Assembly: GCA_029212615.1 (NCBI GenBank)
Contig: JARGPJ010000002.1
Location: 558,001-622,000, forward strand
Source of the DNA: Verrucomicrobiales bacterium
GTDB lineage: Bacteria > Verrucomicrobiota > Verrucomicrobiia > Verrucomicrobiales > DEV007
Reading direction: 5' to 3'
DNA: 64,000 nt
Part shown: positions 27,141 to 37,387 of the stretch, piece after piece
How positions within the stretch are numbered: the first letter of the stretch is position 1
How the letters are laid out: every line of letters starts with the position of its first letter
Position numbers and translations under genes: made by a program
The notes under the pieces: model-generated
The model's input: only the letters and a program-made list of their open reading frames with translations
Told to the model about the DNA's origin: nothing
The model's database searches: none

Positions 27141-27170
27141 AGCCCGGCTCTGAAGAGTCGGGCTTTCTGC
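27141..27170 (+). terminator. Intrinsic terminator after the activator-lipoprotein unit
   Basis: Stem AGCCCGGCTC (27141-27150) pairs with GAGTCGGGCT (27155-27164) with one G-U, a TGAA loop, and TTTCTGCTTT after it. Confidence 0.8.
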
Positions 27171-27332
27171 TTTCACCCTTTCCAGCGATAGATTTCAATT
27201 CTTTCGAGAGGTCGCATCGCAACGCCCCCTCCATTCCACTTCATCCTGAACCGGCTCTCCCACGATACCCCCCTCAGCATCTTGATTGCCAGTGGAGACT
27301 GGCTGAAAACCATACCACATTTTAACAGACCC

Positions 27333-28631
27333 ATGCCCATTCGTCTCCTCAACTTCCTCCGGGGGGTCTATTTCAGAACCATCTCAAGCATAGGGTTCTG
27401 GCCGACCCTGATCTCAGGTCTTCTCGCAGCTGCCGCCATCCTGCTCCTCTCTTCGAACACTGATAAGCCGACCGCTTTTCTTCTGGAGAAGCTACCGGGA
27501 CTGATGATCAAGGACGGAGATACAGCCCGTGTCCTCCTCAGCACCATCGTCGCCGGGATGGTTTCTCTCACGGTCTTCTCCTTTACGATGGTCATGTCAC
27601 AATTGAACCGCGCCGCATCTGAGTATTCCCCTCGCCTGCTCCCCGGACTAATCTCCACACGACGGCACCAGGTCGTGCTCGGATTATTTCTCGGCACCAT
27701 CACCTTCTGCCTCTTTGTGCTCATCAATATAGAACCCTCTGATGACAAGTATACCCTTCCGGGCCTAGCAGTGCTCATCGGAGTCATTCTCGCGCTGTCC
27801 AGTCTCGGCGTGTTTATCTATTTTCTACACTCGATCTCAAGGTCAATTCAGGTTACTCACATCCTCCGCACGGTCGCAACCAAAACCGAGAAGCGCCTGA
27901 ACCAACTTTCCAACTCCGAAGCCAGGCAGGGGTCAGCAGTTCCCCATCGTGAGATTGGGGAAGTGGAACTCGTCGCGGAACGAAGCGGCTTCCTCTGTGG
28001 CTGCAATGAGAAATCACTGCTCGCGATCGCCGATGAGCACGATCTTCACATCGAAGTGATTGCAATTCAGGGTGAAATCATTCTGGAAAAATCGATCCCT
28101 GTCCGCATCAACAGGGAAGTGGAAGAAGAAATCAGGAAGGAAATTCTTTCCTGCCTCTATCTCGATGATGAGGAGCGCGTTGAGAGTAACTACATCCTTG
28201 GCTTCAAACAGATCGCTGAAGTTGGAATCAGGGCCATGTCACCCGGCACCAATGACCCGGGGACAGCTCTGATTGCGATCGACCATCTGACACGCCTTCT
28301 TACGTTTCGAATGAAGTTCGATGATCGGGAAGACTATCAATCAGACGGTCGAAAAGGAAGTGTTGCAATCGCGGTCGTGACTTTCCCGACTCTGCTCTAT
28401 TATTTGCACGCTCCCTTCCGAACCTATTGCAAACACGATGTCATCATCGTGTTAAAGCTGCTCCAGATGCTCTCCCACCTCCTTTCCCAGCCACAGGGAA
28501 TCGAAGAACACACCGAAGCGATTTGCCGGGAGATTAATTCTCTCCTCGATGACTGCCGGCAGGAAATCAAGTCTCCGGCAGACCTGGAGCGCATCGACCA
28601 GTCGGCAAAAGAAGCGCTGGCTAAAAAGTGA
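27333..28631 (+). CDS. DUF2254 inner-membrane protein
   Basis: 432 aa from the ATG at 27333. The N-terminal half holds four transmembrane helices; the segment MSQLNRAASEYSPRLLPGLI followed by HQVVLGLFLGTITFCL is characteristic of DUF2254. The C-terminal half is soluble, with AERSGFLCGCNEKSLLAIA and the conserved GIRAMSPGTNDPGTA. Molecular role unknown. A TTG start at 27282 would add 17 residues that do not look native. It stands between two terminator-bounded stress units. Confidence 0.88.
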   Translation: MPIRLLNFLRGVYFRTISSIGFWPTLISGLLAAAAILLLSSNTDKPTAFLLEKLPGLMIKDGDTARVLLSTIVAGMVSLTVFSFTMVMSQLNRAASEYSPRLLPGLISTRRHQVVLGLFLGTITFCLFVLINIEPSDDKYTLPGLAVLIGVILALSSLGVFIYFLHSISRSIQVTHILRTVATKTEKRLNQLSNSEARQGSAVPHREIGEVELVAERSGFLCGCNEKSLLAIADEHDLHIEVIAIQGEIILEKSIPVRINREVEEEIRKEILSCLYLDDEERVESNYILGFKQIAEVGIRAMSPGTNDPGTALIAIDHLTRLLTFRMKFDDREDYQSDGRKGSVAIAVVTFPTLLYYLHAPFRTYCKHDVIIVLKLLQMLSHLLSQPQGIEEHTEAICREINSLLDDCRQEIKSPADLERIDQSAKEALAKK

Positions 28632-28840
28632 ACGGAGTTCAGCACTCTCATCGCCTCCATTCAGGCATCTTGTTGCACTCCCATGCATCAGGCACATGCA
28701 TTCTGCACGAATTACCGGGAATGCCACTGATAGGCATACCACCTAATACTTCTGTAACCAACTGAATATAAATCGCATATAATACGTTCTGAATAAAATC
28801 TCTATCGCAAGGCACACAGGCTGCGATTTACGGTGTCACT
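28632..28840. other. Intergenic regulatory region before the OmpA-like gene
   Basis: No gene. It contains two abutting 13-bp words, ATGCATCAGGCAC (28683-28695) and ATGCATTCTGCAC (28696-28708), related to the WTGC-N5-GCAW sites; an isolated TATAAT (28778-28783) that could be a sigma-70 -10 box; and a GG-N10-GC element (28810-28825). Confidence 0.4.
28810..28825 (+). promoter_or_regulatory. Sigma-54-like element upstream of the OmpA-like gene
   Basis: AGGCACACAGGCTGCG: GG-N10-GC with GGCAC at -24 and CTGC at -12. The -12 C is 17 bp before the ATG at 28841, implying a leader of about five bases. The TATAAT at 28778 is a competing promoter. Confidence 0.4.
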
Positions 28841-29593
28841 ATGAAAGCTAAGTCCCCCTCGAACTGGAAATCACCGTTAATCAATGTCATGGCTCTGAGC
28901 ATCATCCCCCTCATCGCCTGCGCTGAAGAAAGGGTCATCATCGAAGCAGGTCCCGGAGTCGTGCAAATCTCTGATGAAGATGGACAGCCGGAACCTGTGA
29001 CGCCGGGTGCGAATCCAGCGACTTCTTTTTCAATCCCAGCAGAACAAGGGGCTACTCAGATTCAAAGGCCGACAGATAGACCCACTCCGAAATCAGCTCT
29101 CACCATGCCCCCGGTATCACCCCCGGCCCCTTCGAGCGCGGACAGCGAGAGAGGCGAGAAAGCACCACAGTTGAGAGACCTCGAAGTCGCCAAAATGAAG
29201 GAACTGGGGAAACTACGAAAGGAAATAGGGGTATCTGAGTCGGCTACCGAATCGAAGATCGTCTACGAAGCTGACCAAATCTTTGATAAGGAATCAGACA
29301 GCATCACTCCCTCGGCAAAACCTTCCCTCGAAAAGCTCACCAACTACATGCGAATGAGCGAGCGGAACAAGGTAACGCTATCCTATTTATATGCCCCTGA
29401 CTCCGGGAGCAAGACTCGGGCACAGAATCGTCTCATCATGCTCATTGCCTACTTTACTGAAGAAGCCGGCATTGAAGACCACGACTTCACGATGGCTGAC
29501 CCTGAACCGCTGGAACAACCGCTCGTCGAAGACGGAGTCGTTGAAACTGCAGTATCGGAATACAAACCGCTAGTTGTCATCACCATGCAGTAA
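28841..29593 (+). CDS. OmpA-like lipoprotein
   Basis: 250 aa. The lipoprotein signal ends at LIAC (Cys about residue 27). A Pro-rich linker (residues about 50-110) precedes a C-terminal domain that resembles a divergent OmpA peptidoglycan-binding fold: VYEADQIFDKESDSITPSAK, then LTNYM and VTLSYLYAPDSGSKTRAQNRLIML. The canonical NxxLSxxRA motif is degraded, so peptidoglycan binding is uncertain. The start must be the ATG at 28841, since the next Met would cut the signal peptide too short. Confidence 0.65.
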   Translation: MKAKSPSNWKSPLINVMALSIIPLIACAEERVIIEAGPGVVQISDEDGQPEPVTPGANPATSFSIPAEQGATQIQRPTDRPTPKSALTMPPVSPPAPSSADSERGEKAPQLRDLEVAKMKELGKLRKEIGVSESATESKIVYEADQIFDKESDSITPSAKPSLEKLTNYMRMSERNKVTLSYLYAPDSGSKTRAQNRLIMLIAYFTEEAGIEDHDFTMADPEPLEQPLVEDGVVETAVSEYKPLVVITMQ

Positions 29594-29631
29594 AGAGCCG
29601 TCCCAAACAACGCGAGCAAAACCCCCGGATC

Positions 29632-29676
29632 AGTCCGCCCTGCCTCATCGATTGTGGAGCAACGGGGCGGACTTTT
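29632..29676 (+). terminator. Terminator after the OmpA-like gene
   Basis: A perfect 9-bp stem AGTCCGCCC (29632-29640) / GGGCGGACT (29665-29673) with a 24-base loop, followed by TTTT. Confidence 0.7.
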
Positions 29677-29711
29677 GTGTTCAAAGATAGAACGACCCGG
29701 CGTCAGGCAGC

Positions 29712-29746
29712 TTGCAGCCTGCAAAAAAGATGAATGCAGCTTGCAA
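29712..29746. promoter_or_regulatory. Paired palindromes upstream of the YqjD-like operon
   Basis: TTGCAGCCTGCAA (29712-29724) is a perfect palindrome around one base. ATGCAGCTTGCAA (29734-29746) is a near copy centred 22 bp away, two helical turns. Both fit the WTGC-N5-GCAA pattern seen upstream of the activator gene and lie about 90-125 bp upstream of the -24/-12 element at 29836. Confidence 0.5.
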
Positions 29747-29835
29747 AAAGGACCGGGATCCAGTCGATGATTCAACACTCCGACATATTCACAACTACCT
29801 AACAGCAAACCGATAAGGAACCCAGCTCAGTCTGC

Positions 29836-29851
29836 TGGCACGAGCTCTGCG
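29836..29851 (+). promoter_or_regulatory. Sigma-54-like promoter of the YqjD-like operon
   Basis: TGGCACGAGCTCTGCG: a complete TGGCACG -24 block, N10 spacing to GC, and CTGC instead of TTGC. The -12 C is 17 bp before the ATG at 29867. The AGAGG Shine-Dalgarno lies between them, so a start at +12 would remove most of it. Confidence 0.5.
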
Positions 29852-29866
29852 CTATAAAGAGGCACT

Positions 29867-30376
29867 ATGGAACAACAACCACGCCTTGATACACTTGAAC
29901 CAAAACACATTCCGGCCGGCGACGGCGGCCATCTCACTCAGGTGGTCAGCTCTCAACGCACGAGGCCGATAGATCAATCACGCTCAACCACCGAAACCGC
30001 GAAGAAGTTGGCTCGGAAAGCAAAAGAGCACAGCGCAGGAGTCACCGAAAAAGTGAAGCAGGGAGTGAAGTCGCAAGCAGATGATTTGATGAATGTTTCG
30101 AGAGATCAAGCCAGAGGAATCAGTAAAGCGGCACGGAAAGCCGTTGATGAACTCGACGGGAACGACTCGAATGCCGGAAGCAGTGCGTTCGAATGGGTTT
30201 CTGAAAAAATGGATGGGGTCGCTGATTTTATCGACGCCCGCGATGTCGATGAACTGGCTGAAGAGGCTCGTCACTGGATCAAGAAGAACCCGGGACTGAC
30301 ACTCGGTGGTCTCGCCATCGCAGGCTTCACCGCCGGACGCATTCTGCGATCTGAGTCTCTCGATCAAACCAGCTAA
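29867..30376 (+). CDS. YqjD/DUF883-like membrane-anchored protein
   Basis: 169 aa. A long basic/acidic coiled-coil-prone helix (residues about 35-130, rich in Lys, Ala, Glu) is followed by WIKKNPGLTLGGLAIAGFTAGRIL, the C-terminal helix typical of DUF883/YqjD/ElaB proteins. In E. coli these anchor stationary-phase ribosomes to the inner membrane (family knowledge); here only the architecture is visible. First gene of a three-gene operon, with an AGAGG ribosome-binding site close to the start. Confidence 0.75.
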   Translation: MEQQPRLDTLEPKHIPAGDGGHLTQVVSSQRTRPIDQSRSTTETAKKLARKAKEHSAGVTEKVKQGVKSQADDLMNVSRDQARGISKAARKAVDELDGNDSNAGSSAFEWVSEKMDGVADFIDARDVDELAEEARHWIKKNPGLTLGGLAIAGFTAGRILRSESLDQTS

Positions 30377-30398
30377 CGGTTAACCCTTCACAGCTGAA

Positions 30399-30875
30399 AT
30401 GCGTTACGACAATACAACTCGAAAAGACCCTCTCCTCTCAGGAAAAGAGATTGATGAAGGTGACTCTGACAAAGTCGAAACCTTCCCCGAACTTTTCACC
30501 GCGCTAGTCGACGAGATGTCGTCCTGGATCCGCAAGGAAACAGAACTCGCGAGGTCGGAGATATCCGGGAAACTGCGTGCGGTGGTGCGGAACGTTTCTC
30601 TTGTGATCCTCGGAGCGCTCATTCTCTACACCGGGATAATTATTGTCGCGGTCGCCCTCGCTCTGGGAGCCGGTGAGCTCCTCACCTTTGTCGGGCTTAG
30701 CGGTCCCGCTAAATACATCGCAGGATTCTCAGCAGTCGGAGTCGTGATAATGATCTCCGGCCGAATCCTCCTTCAACATTCAAAGAATAAACTCTCTCAG
30801 GCCGAATTAATGCCCGGGCAAACTGCCGAATCCCTGAGAGAAACGAAAAACTGGGCCAAAGAAAAAATCCAATGA
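30399..30875 (+). CDS. YqjE/phage-holin-like family membrane protein
   Basis: 158 aa of the YqjE / Phage_holin_3_6 type: an N-terminal soluble helix with LVDEMSSWIRKETELARSEIS, two transmembrane helices (LVILGALILYTGIIIVAVALALG and AGFSAVGVVIMISGRILL, about residues 70-95 and 110-130), and a helical tail. Despite the holin name these are chromosomal envelope proteins. It starts 22 bp after the YqjD-like gene and its stop overlaps the DUF3618 start by ATGA. Confidence 0.85.
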   Translation: MRYDNTTRKDPLLSGKEIDEGDSDKVETFPELFTALVDEMSSWIRKETELARSEISGKLRAVVRNVSLVILGALILYTGIIIVAVALALGAGELLTFVGLSGPAKYIAGFSAVGVVIMISGRILLQHSKNKLSQAELMPGQTAESLRETKNWAKEKIQ

Positions 30876-31747
30876 ATCATATCCAAAACAACCACAAACG
30901 ACGCACCCATCGAGACCCGAGGCTGATTGCACAGGAGATCAGTCAAGCCCGACGCGAGATGGACAACACTCTCGATCAAATCTCCACGAAATTTCAACCA
31001 TCGAACTACGTGGACCAGGCGCGCGACTGGTGCTCCGAAAAGTGGCAGGACTTCGACCTGGACTCCACCGCCGAAACGGCCGGCCACTATCGGGACAAAG
31101 TAGTCGGAGGCATTAAGCAGAATCCTGTTCCGGTCGCCCTTGCAGGCCTGGCGGTAGCATCACTCTTTCTTAACCGACAGAACCGCTCATCCAAGAAGGA
31201 GACCACCACGGGAGAAACGCCCGTTTCTGATACCCACTCGCCCGACACTTTGTCGACTCCGTCCACGGCAAAGGATTGGGAGGAACATCTATCCTTCAAC
31301 GGGACAGATACCCGGGCGCCTTCCCATTCCACGTCCGACAGGAAGATCAGTCAAGCCTGGCATGAGGTGAGTGATACTGTTTCAGAGCAAGCGAAACGGA
31401 CTTCGGAGAAAGTTGCTGAAGCAGCAAAAGCAAGCGGGGGAAAATTACGCCAGGGGCGAAACGACTCTCCCCTCCTGACTGGAGCAGGTGCCATCGCCCT
31501 CGGATTCCTGGCCGCACTCGCCCTTCCGCGAACGAAAGCCGAAGATGAACTCTACGGCGAAACGGGAGAACGCCTCAAGAATGAGCTGAAAGATCAAAAA
31601 GACGCCGCGCTCGAAAACGCAAAGCAACACCTGGATGAGAAACAACTTAACCCGGAGGGCTTGAAAGAGCGCGTCGAAAAAGGAATGAAGAGCGTTGAGG
31701 AAAATACCGTCGAAAAAATTGACGACTACCTGAATTCCAGTTCATAG
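30872..31747 (+). CDS. DUF3618-containing membrane protein
   Basis: 291 aa. Residues about 15-45 (IAQEISQARREMDNTLDQIS) are the DUF3618 signature. A first hydrophobic helix follows KQNPVPVALAGLAVASL, then a long polar helical stretch, a second helix (GAGAIALGFLAALALP) and a charged C-terminal tail. DUF3618, YqjE-like and YqjD-like genes are commonly found together in stress loci of alphaproteobacteria; the role is unknown. It overlaps the YqjE-like gene by ATGA and is closed by a strong terminator. Confidence 0.85.
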   Translation: MNHIQNNHKRRTHRDPRLIAQEISQARREMDNTLDQISTKFQPSNYVDQARDWCSEKWQDFDLDSTAETAGHYRDKVVGGIKQNPVPVALAGLAVASLFLNRQNRSSKKETTTGETPVSDTHSPDTLSTPSTAKDWEEHLSFNGTDTRAPSHSTSDRKISQAWHEVSDTVSEQAKRTSEKVAEAAKASGGKLRQGRNDSPLLTGAGAIALGFLAALALPRTKAEDELYGETGERLKNELKDQKDAALENAKQHLDEKQLNPEGLKERVEKGMKSVEENTVEKIDDYLNSSS

Positions 31748-31770
31748 CAAATTCACCCGTCACGTCGAGA

Positions 31771-31805
31771 GGCCGGTTACCGTTCGCGGTACCGGCCTTT
31801 TTTTT
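31771..31805 (+). terminator. Intrinsic terminator of the YqjD-like operon
   Basis: GGCCGGTTACC pairs with GGTACCGGCC (one bulged T), followed by eight T (31798-31805). Confidence 0.9.
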
Positions 31806-32040
31806 CGGCCTGACAGGCATCCATGTCTGTGTTTTTCCCTGTAGAAAAACAAGCGCACTGCTTCTCCCTTTACATCCTGCGCTATCCGGCAATCGTCCTT
31901 TACCAAGTTGAAGCGCTCAGCTAATTTGCTACCGAAAAGCCAACACTCCGTGCCTGATCCGTCATTTTCATCAGATTGAACCTTCCGATATTCACCCCTT
32001 CTATTACTGACCATCCTCAACCACCAGCCCCGCCATATCC

Positions 32041-32832
32041 ATGATCTACCGTGCCCTTATCCTCCTCGCTATATCCATTCCTGCATTCGCACAGAACGAA
32101 GCAGGATCACCTCTCCGGGTAACCGTGACCTCCACGACCGCTGCAGAGCAACCCGCTGCCCAAAGCACTGGATATAGACTGACCAAGGTATTCCATGATC
32201 CGGAGGCAAAAGACCCTGACAGCAAGTCGAGCGGCGGCATTATCTATTCAGCATACGGCCCCGGAAATGTTTGGCACGGGGAAGTTCCCGGGTTCATTCC
32301 CGAAGTGGCCGTGCTCGGGGGAGAGGAAACCATTCCTCTAACCGACGTCTATGAAAGAGGTCGATTCATCTACGCTCACTACGGGACGGATCACTATCAA
32401 ACGAAACTGGTTCAAGTGATCGACGAAAATCGTTTCCTCATCGCCGAGTTTAACTTCTACGAGATTGAAAATGTCTCTTATGCCCATTTTGATCGAGACG
32501 CCGAAATGCTCTACTATTCGGTCATTGAACCGAATATTGGAGAGTCTGCTGAAGCACGGATTCATGCCTTCTCCATCGCTGAAGGCAAAGAAATCTGGCA
32601 ATCCGACTCCGGAACATCACATGGGGATTTTGAAGTAATGGAGAGTCATCTCCTCACTCATTACGGCTTCTCAGGACAGGATGATTTCCTTGTCGTCCTC
32701 GATAAGGGAAACGGGAAAACACTTGAGAAATATTCTCTCGATACTGCCGCGGAAATCATCGCCCCCTCCGATGGAGTCTTCTATGTCCCCTGCTATAGCG
32801 GGATCTACCGGTTTGAATTCCTCGAAAAATAG
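32041..32832 (+). CDS. Secreted protein of unknown function, possibly beta-propeller
   Basis: 263 aa with a signal peptide (MIYRALILLAISIPAFAQ). The mature region is rich in beta-strand and aromatic residues; repeated patterns such as IHAFSIAEGKEIWQSDSGT and VVLDKGNGKTLEKYSLDT resemble PQQ-type beta-propeller blades. No catalytic motif seen. It stands alone, 293 bp after the DUF3618 stop and convergent with groEL. Confidence 0.65.
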   Translation: MIYRALILLAISIPAFAQNEAGSPLRVTVTSTTAAEQPAAQSTGYRLTKVFHDPEAKDPDSKSSGGIIYSAYGPGNVWHGEVPGFIPEVAVLGGEETIPLTDVYERGRFIYAHYGTDHYQTKLVQVIDENRFLIAEFNFYEIENVSYAHFDRDAEMLYYSVIEPNIGESAEARIHAFSIAEGKEIWQSDSGTSHGDFEVMESHLLTHYGFSGQDDFLVVLDKGNGKTLEKYSLDTAAEIIAPSDGVFYVPCYSGIYRFEFLEK

Positions 32833-32890
32833 GGATCCGGGAGAACAGCTCCGCCCATAGGCCGGCGATGCCCGGAGAAGATCCTGACAC

Positions 32891-32925
32891 AAAAAAACCG
32901 GACGCCCCTTTCGGAACGCCCGGCC
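32891..32925 (-). terminator. Intrinsic terminator after groEL
   Basis: On the minus strand, CCGGGCGTTCC pairs with GGGGCGTCCGG (wobbles allowed) and is followed by seven T (32891-32897). Confidence 0.8.
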
Positions 32926-32970
32926 TTTTGAAATCGTAAGTCGGAACCTTCGCAGGTTCCGCTTCGGGTA

Positions 32971-34611
<1,641 letters not shown>

Positions 34612-34678
34612 TTAGTATTTTGTTAGTTTTAAAGTAGTTTCAATAGGGTGAAATCAATGACCTGACCCTGTTCAATCC

Positions 34679-34972
34679 TCAGGAAAGAATTCCGAGGATG
34701 TCGCTCTCGTTCACGAGAACACACTCGTCGCCACCGACTTTGACTTCGGTACCGCCGTATTTTGAGATGAGAACCTGGTCGCCAACTTTGACGGAGAATT
34801 CAACAATCTCGCCTTCGTCGTTTTTGCCGGTTCCAAGCGCGACCACTTCGGCCTCCTGTGGTTTTTCCTTAGCAGTATCAGGGAGGAAGATTCCGCCTTC
34901 TGACTTCTGCTCATCCAGTTCGATACGCTTCACGAGGACACGCGTGCCGAGGGGGGTGATATTGGTTGCCAT
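34679..34972 (-). CDS. groES: Co-chaperonin GroES (10 kDa)
   Basis: A 97-aa GroES with the N-terminal [12 protein letters not shown] strand, the mobile loop [18 protein letters not shown] and the C-terminal [21 protein letters not shown]. First gene of the groES-groEL unit, 168 bp downstream of the dnaK stop. No CIRCE element (TTAGCACTC-N9-GAGTGCTAA) is visible upstream, so the heat-shock control is of another kind. Confidence 0.97.
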   Translation of the reverse strand: MATNITPLGTRVLVKRIELDEQKSEGGIFLPDTAKEKPQEAEVVALGTGKNDEGEIVEFSVKVGDQVLISKYGGTEVKVGGDECVLVNESDILGILS

Positions 34973-35140
34973 ATATAGTTAGGTTGGTTTTCTTTTTATT
35001 TGGGTTTTAAATTTCCGGGAATCGCTGGGCACGCCGCCGGCTCGATTTTCTCACTCAGAAGCGGGCCGACGATTCACGGAACGTTTAAAGTCCCGGCCCC
35101 GCCGCGAGGTTCACCGCAGCGCAGACCGGAAAAGGGGTTG

Positions 35141-37099
35141 TTAGGATTTATTATCTTCGCCGACCTCTTCGAACTCGGCGTCAACGACATCACCCTGCGT
35201 TTGCTTGGGTTCATCGCTTCCTCCATCGTCAGGGGCACCTCCGGCGGCAGCAGCTGCGGCAGCGGCCATGGGATCTGCTCCACCACCCGCCTGCTGAGCC
35301 GCCGCGGCGAGTTCAGCAAACTTGGCCTGAAGCGCGTCGGTCGTCGACTTAATCTGAGCAGTGTCGTCTGACTTGAGGGCTTCCTCGACTTCAGCAACCG
35401 AAGCCTCGATGTCAGTTTTGGCTTCCGCCGGGAGTTGCTCACCGAGCTCTTCGAGTTGCTTCTTCACTGTATAAACAGCGTTGTCGGCAACATTGCGAAC
35501 TTCGATGCCCTCCATGCGCTCCTTATCTGCATCAGCATATTTCTCAGCCTCCTGCTTCGCTTTTTCGATTTCGTCATCGCTGAGACCGCTGGAGCCTTCA
35601 ATCGAGATGTTCTGCTCTTTTCCGGTTTCCTTGTCTTTTGCAGACACCTTGAGGATACCGTTACGATCGATGTCGAATGTCACCTCAATCTGAGGAACCC
35701 CGCGAGGTGCCGCATTAATTCCATCGAGTCGGAAATTTCCGAGCATCTTGTTATCAGCGACCAGCTTTCGCTCCCCCTGACAGACAACAATATCCACAGA
35801 TGGCTGATTATCAGCTGCCGTCGAGAAGACCTGAGATTTTTTCGCAGGGATCGTCGTGTTGCGCTCGATCATCGGAGTGGCAACTCCTCCCATCGTTTCG
35901 ATTGAAAGCGAAAGCGGAGTCACATCGAGAAGAACGACATCACCGAGTGAAGGATCTTTTGCAAGGACACCGCCCTGAATCGCCGCACCAACGGCAACCA
36001 CTTCATCAGGGTTGACGCCCTGATGGGGATCCTTGCCGGCAAGCGTCTTAGCAGTCTCAACTACCTTAGGCATCCGGGTCATCCCGCCAACAAGAACGAG
36101 CTCATCAATTTCACCGGCGCTGACACCTGCTTCTTTCAAACACGCAGTGACCGGCCCCTTGGTGCGCTCAAAGAGATGATCAGTCATCTGCTCAAGCTGT
36201 GAACGCTTCAGCGTCTGCTGAATGTGCTTCGGACCACTCTGGTCAGCAGTGATGAAGGGCAGGTTAATGTCGTAACTCTGGCTGGAGGAAAGCGCAATCT
36301 TCGCCTTCTCCGCCTCTTCTTTGATCCGCTGGAGGGCATCAGGCTGACCATTGAGATCAATGTCGTTATCCTGTTTGAACTGAGCGACGATGGATTCAAT
36401 GATCGCGTTGTCCCAGTCATCACCACCCAACTGAGTATCCCCGTCGGTTGCAAGCACTTCAAAGAAGCCTTCGTCGATTTCAAGAACAGAGATATCAAAG
36501 GTTCCCCCACCGAGGTCGTAAACGGCGATCTTTTCCTCGCCCTGCTTATCGAGACCGTAAGCCAGTGCTGCGGCAGTCGGCTCATTCACGATACGTTTCA
36601 CATCGAGGCCGGCGATTTCGCCTGCTGCTTTGGTCGCGTTACGCTGGGAATCGTTAAAGTAAGCCGGGACCGTGATCACCGCTTCGGTAATCGTCTCACC
36701 GAGTTTTGACTCAGCATCGGCTTTAAGCTTGCCGAGCACCATCGCCGCAATTTCCTGCGGGCTGTAGGTCTTCGCTTCTCCGCCGGCTTCCACTTTGATG
36801 TGGGCATCGCCATTCGAAGCTTTTACGATTTCGTAAGGAGTGTTCTTTTCCGAGTCATTCAACTCTTCGTATTTCCGGCCAATGAGGCGCTTAGCTGAAA
36901 AGATTGTGTTTTTCGGGTTCGTGATCGCCTGTCGCTTTGCTGCCTGACCAACAAGACGTTCACCGTCTTTGGTAAAGGCGACAACGGAGGGAGTGGTGCG
37001 GGCACCTTCAGCATTCTCAAGCACAGTTGACTGGCCACCTTCCATGACCGCCATGCAGGAGTTAGTTGTACCAAGATCGATTCCAAGAATTTTACTCAT
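35141..37099 (-). CDS. dnaK: Molecular chaperone DnaK (Hsp70)
   Basis: 652 aa from the ATG at 37099 ([22 protein letters not shown]). The ATPase domain has the phosphate loops GIDLGTTNS and [11 protein letters not shown] and the linker [16 protein letters not shown]. The substrate-binding domain and a lid rich in Ala/Gln follow, with the usual VVDAEFEEV near the C-terminus. The frame is open 44 codons further upstream, but that part has no family match. dnaJ and grpE are not adjacent. It precedes groES-groEL on the same strand. Confidence 0.98.
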   Translation of the reverse strand: MSKILGIDLGTTNSCMAVMEGGQSTVLENAEGARTTPSVVAFTKDGERLVGQAAKRQAITNPKNTIFSAKRLIGRKYEELNDSEKNTPYEIVKASNGDAHIKVEAGGEAKTYSPQEIAAMVLGKLKADAESKLGETITEAVITVPAYFNDSQRNATKAAGEIAGLDVKRIVNEPTAAALAYGLDKQGEEKIAVYDLGGGTFDISVLEIDEGFFEVLATDGDTQLGGDDWDNAIIESIVAQFKQDNDIDLNGQPDALQRIKEEAEKAKIALSSSQSYDINLPFITADQSGPKHIQQTLKRSQLEQMTDHLFERTKGPVTACLKEAGVSAGEIDELVLVGGMTRMPKVVETAKTLAGKDPHQGVNPDEVVAVGAAIQGGVLAKDPSLGDVVLLDVTPLSLSIETMGGVATPMIERNTTIPAKKSQVFSTAADNQPSVDIVVCQGERKLVADNKMLGNFRLDGINAAPRGVPQIEVTFDIDRNGILKVSAKDKETGKEQNISIEGSSGLSDDEIEKAKQEAEKYADADKERMEGIEVRNVADNAVYTVKKQLEELGEQLPAEAKTDIEASVAEVEEALKSDDTAQIKSTTDALQAKFAELAAAAQQAGGGADPMAAAAAAAAGGAPDDGGSDEPKQTQGDVVDAEFEEVGEDNKS

Positions 37100-37307
37100 G
37101 TCTTTATTATTCTCTATAGGGCCCTGCTGGAAACTCATCACAGCGAGCGGGGTTTTTATTGTGCGCGGAAGCGCTATTTCCTGAGTCCCGTATGTGCAAA
37201 CCACGTGCCAGCCGCCTCGATTATGAGACAACTCACTTAAAAGGAGCTAGTTACAAAATAATCAAAATCCTTCCTCCTCACCGAATTTTCACCATCGAGC
37301 GCCAAAA

Positions 37308-37336
37308 TGACGCAAAACTGGCGACATGGCGCGTCA
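37308..37336. promoter_or_regulatory. Inverted repeat upstream of dnaK
   Basis: TGACGC (37308-37313) and GCGTCA (37331-37336) are separated by 17 bases in the 288-bp space upstream of dnaK, 210-240 bp from its start, among several GGCGC/GCGCC words. It could be an operator or belong to the neighbouring solute-binding-protein gene's 3' end. Nothing else is recognised in 37100-37387. Confidence 0.25.
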
Positions 37337-37387
37337 AAGTGGCTCAACAGCGCCACATTGGCAGACCCTCCCTTTGATTCGCCCCTC

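Noticed and set aside
30399..30875. Prophage origin suggested by a holin-type hit
   Set aside because: No other phage genes are nearby. The YqjE-like context (YqjD-like and DUF3618 genes, one operon) explains it as a chromosomal envelope protein.
34973..35140. CIRCE operator upstream of groES
   Set aside because: No TTAGCACTC half-site or its complement is present in this 168-bp spacer.
37100..37231. 44-codon N-terminal extension of dnaK
   Set aside because: The family start [14 protein letters not shown] is at 37099 and the extension matches nothing.
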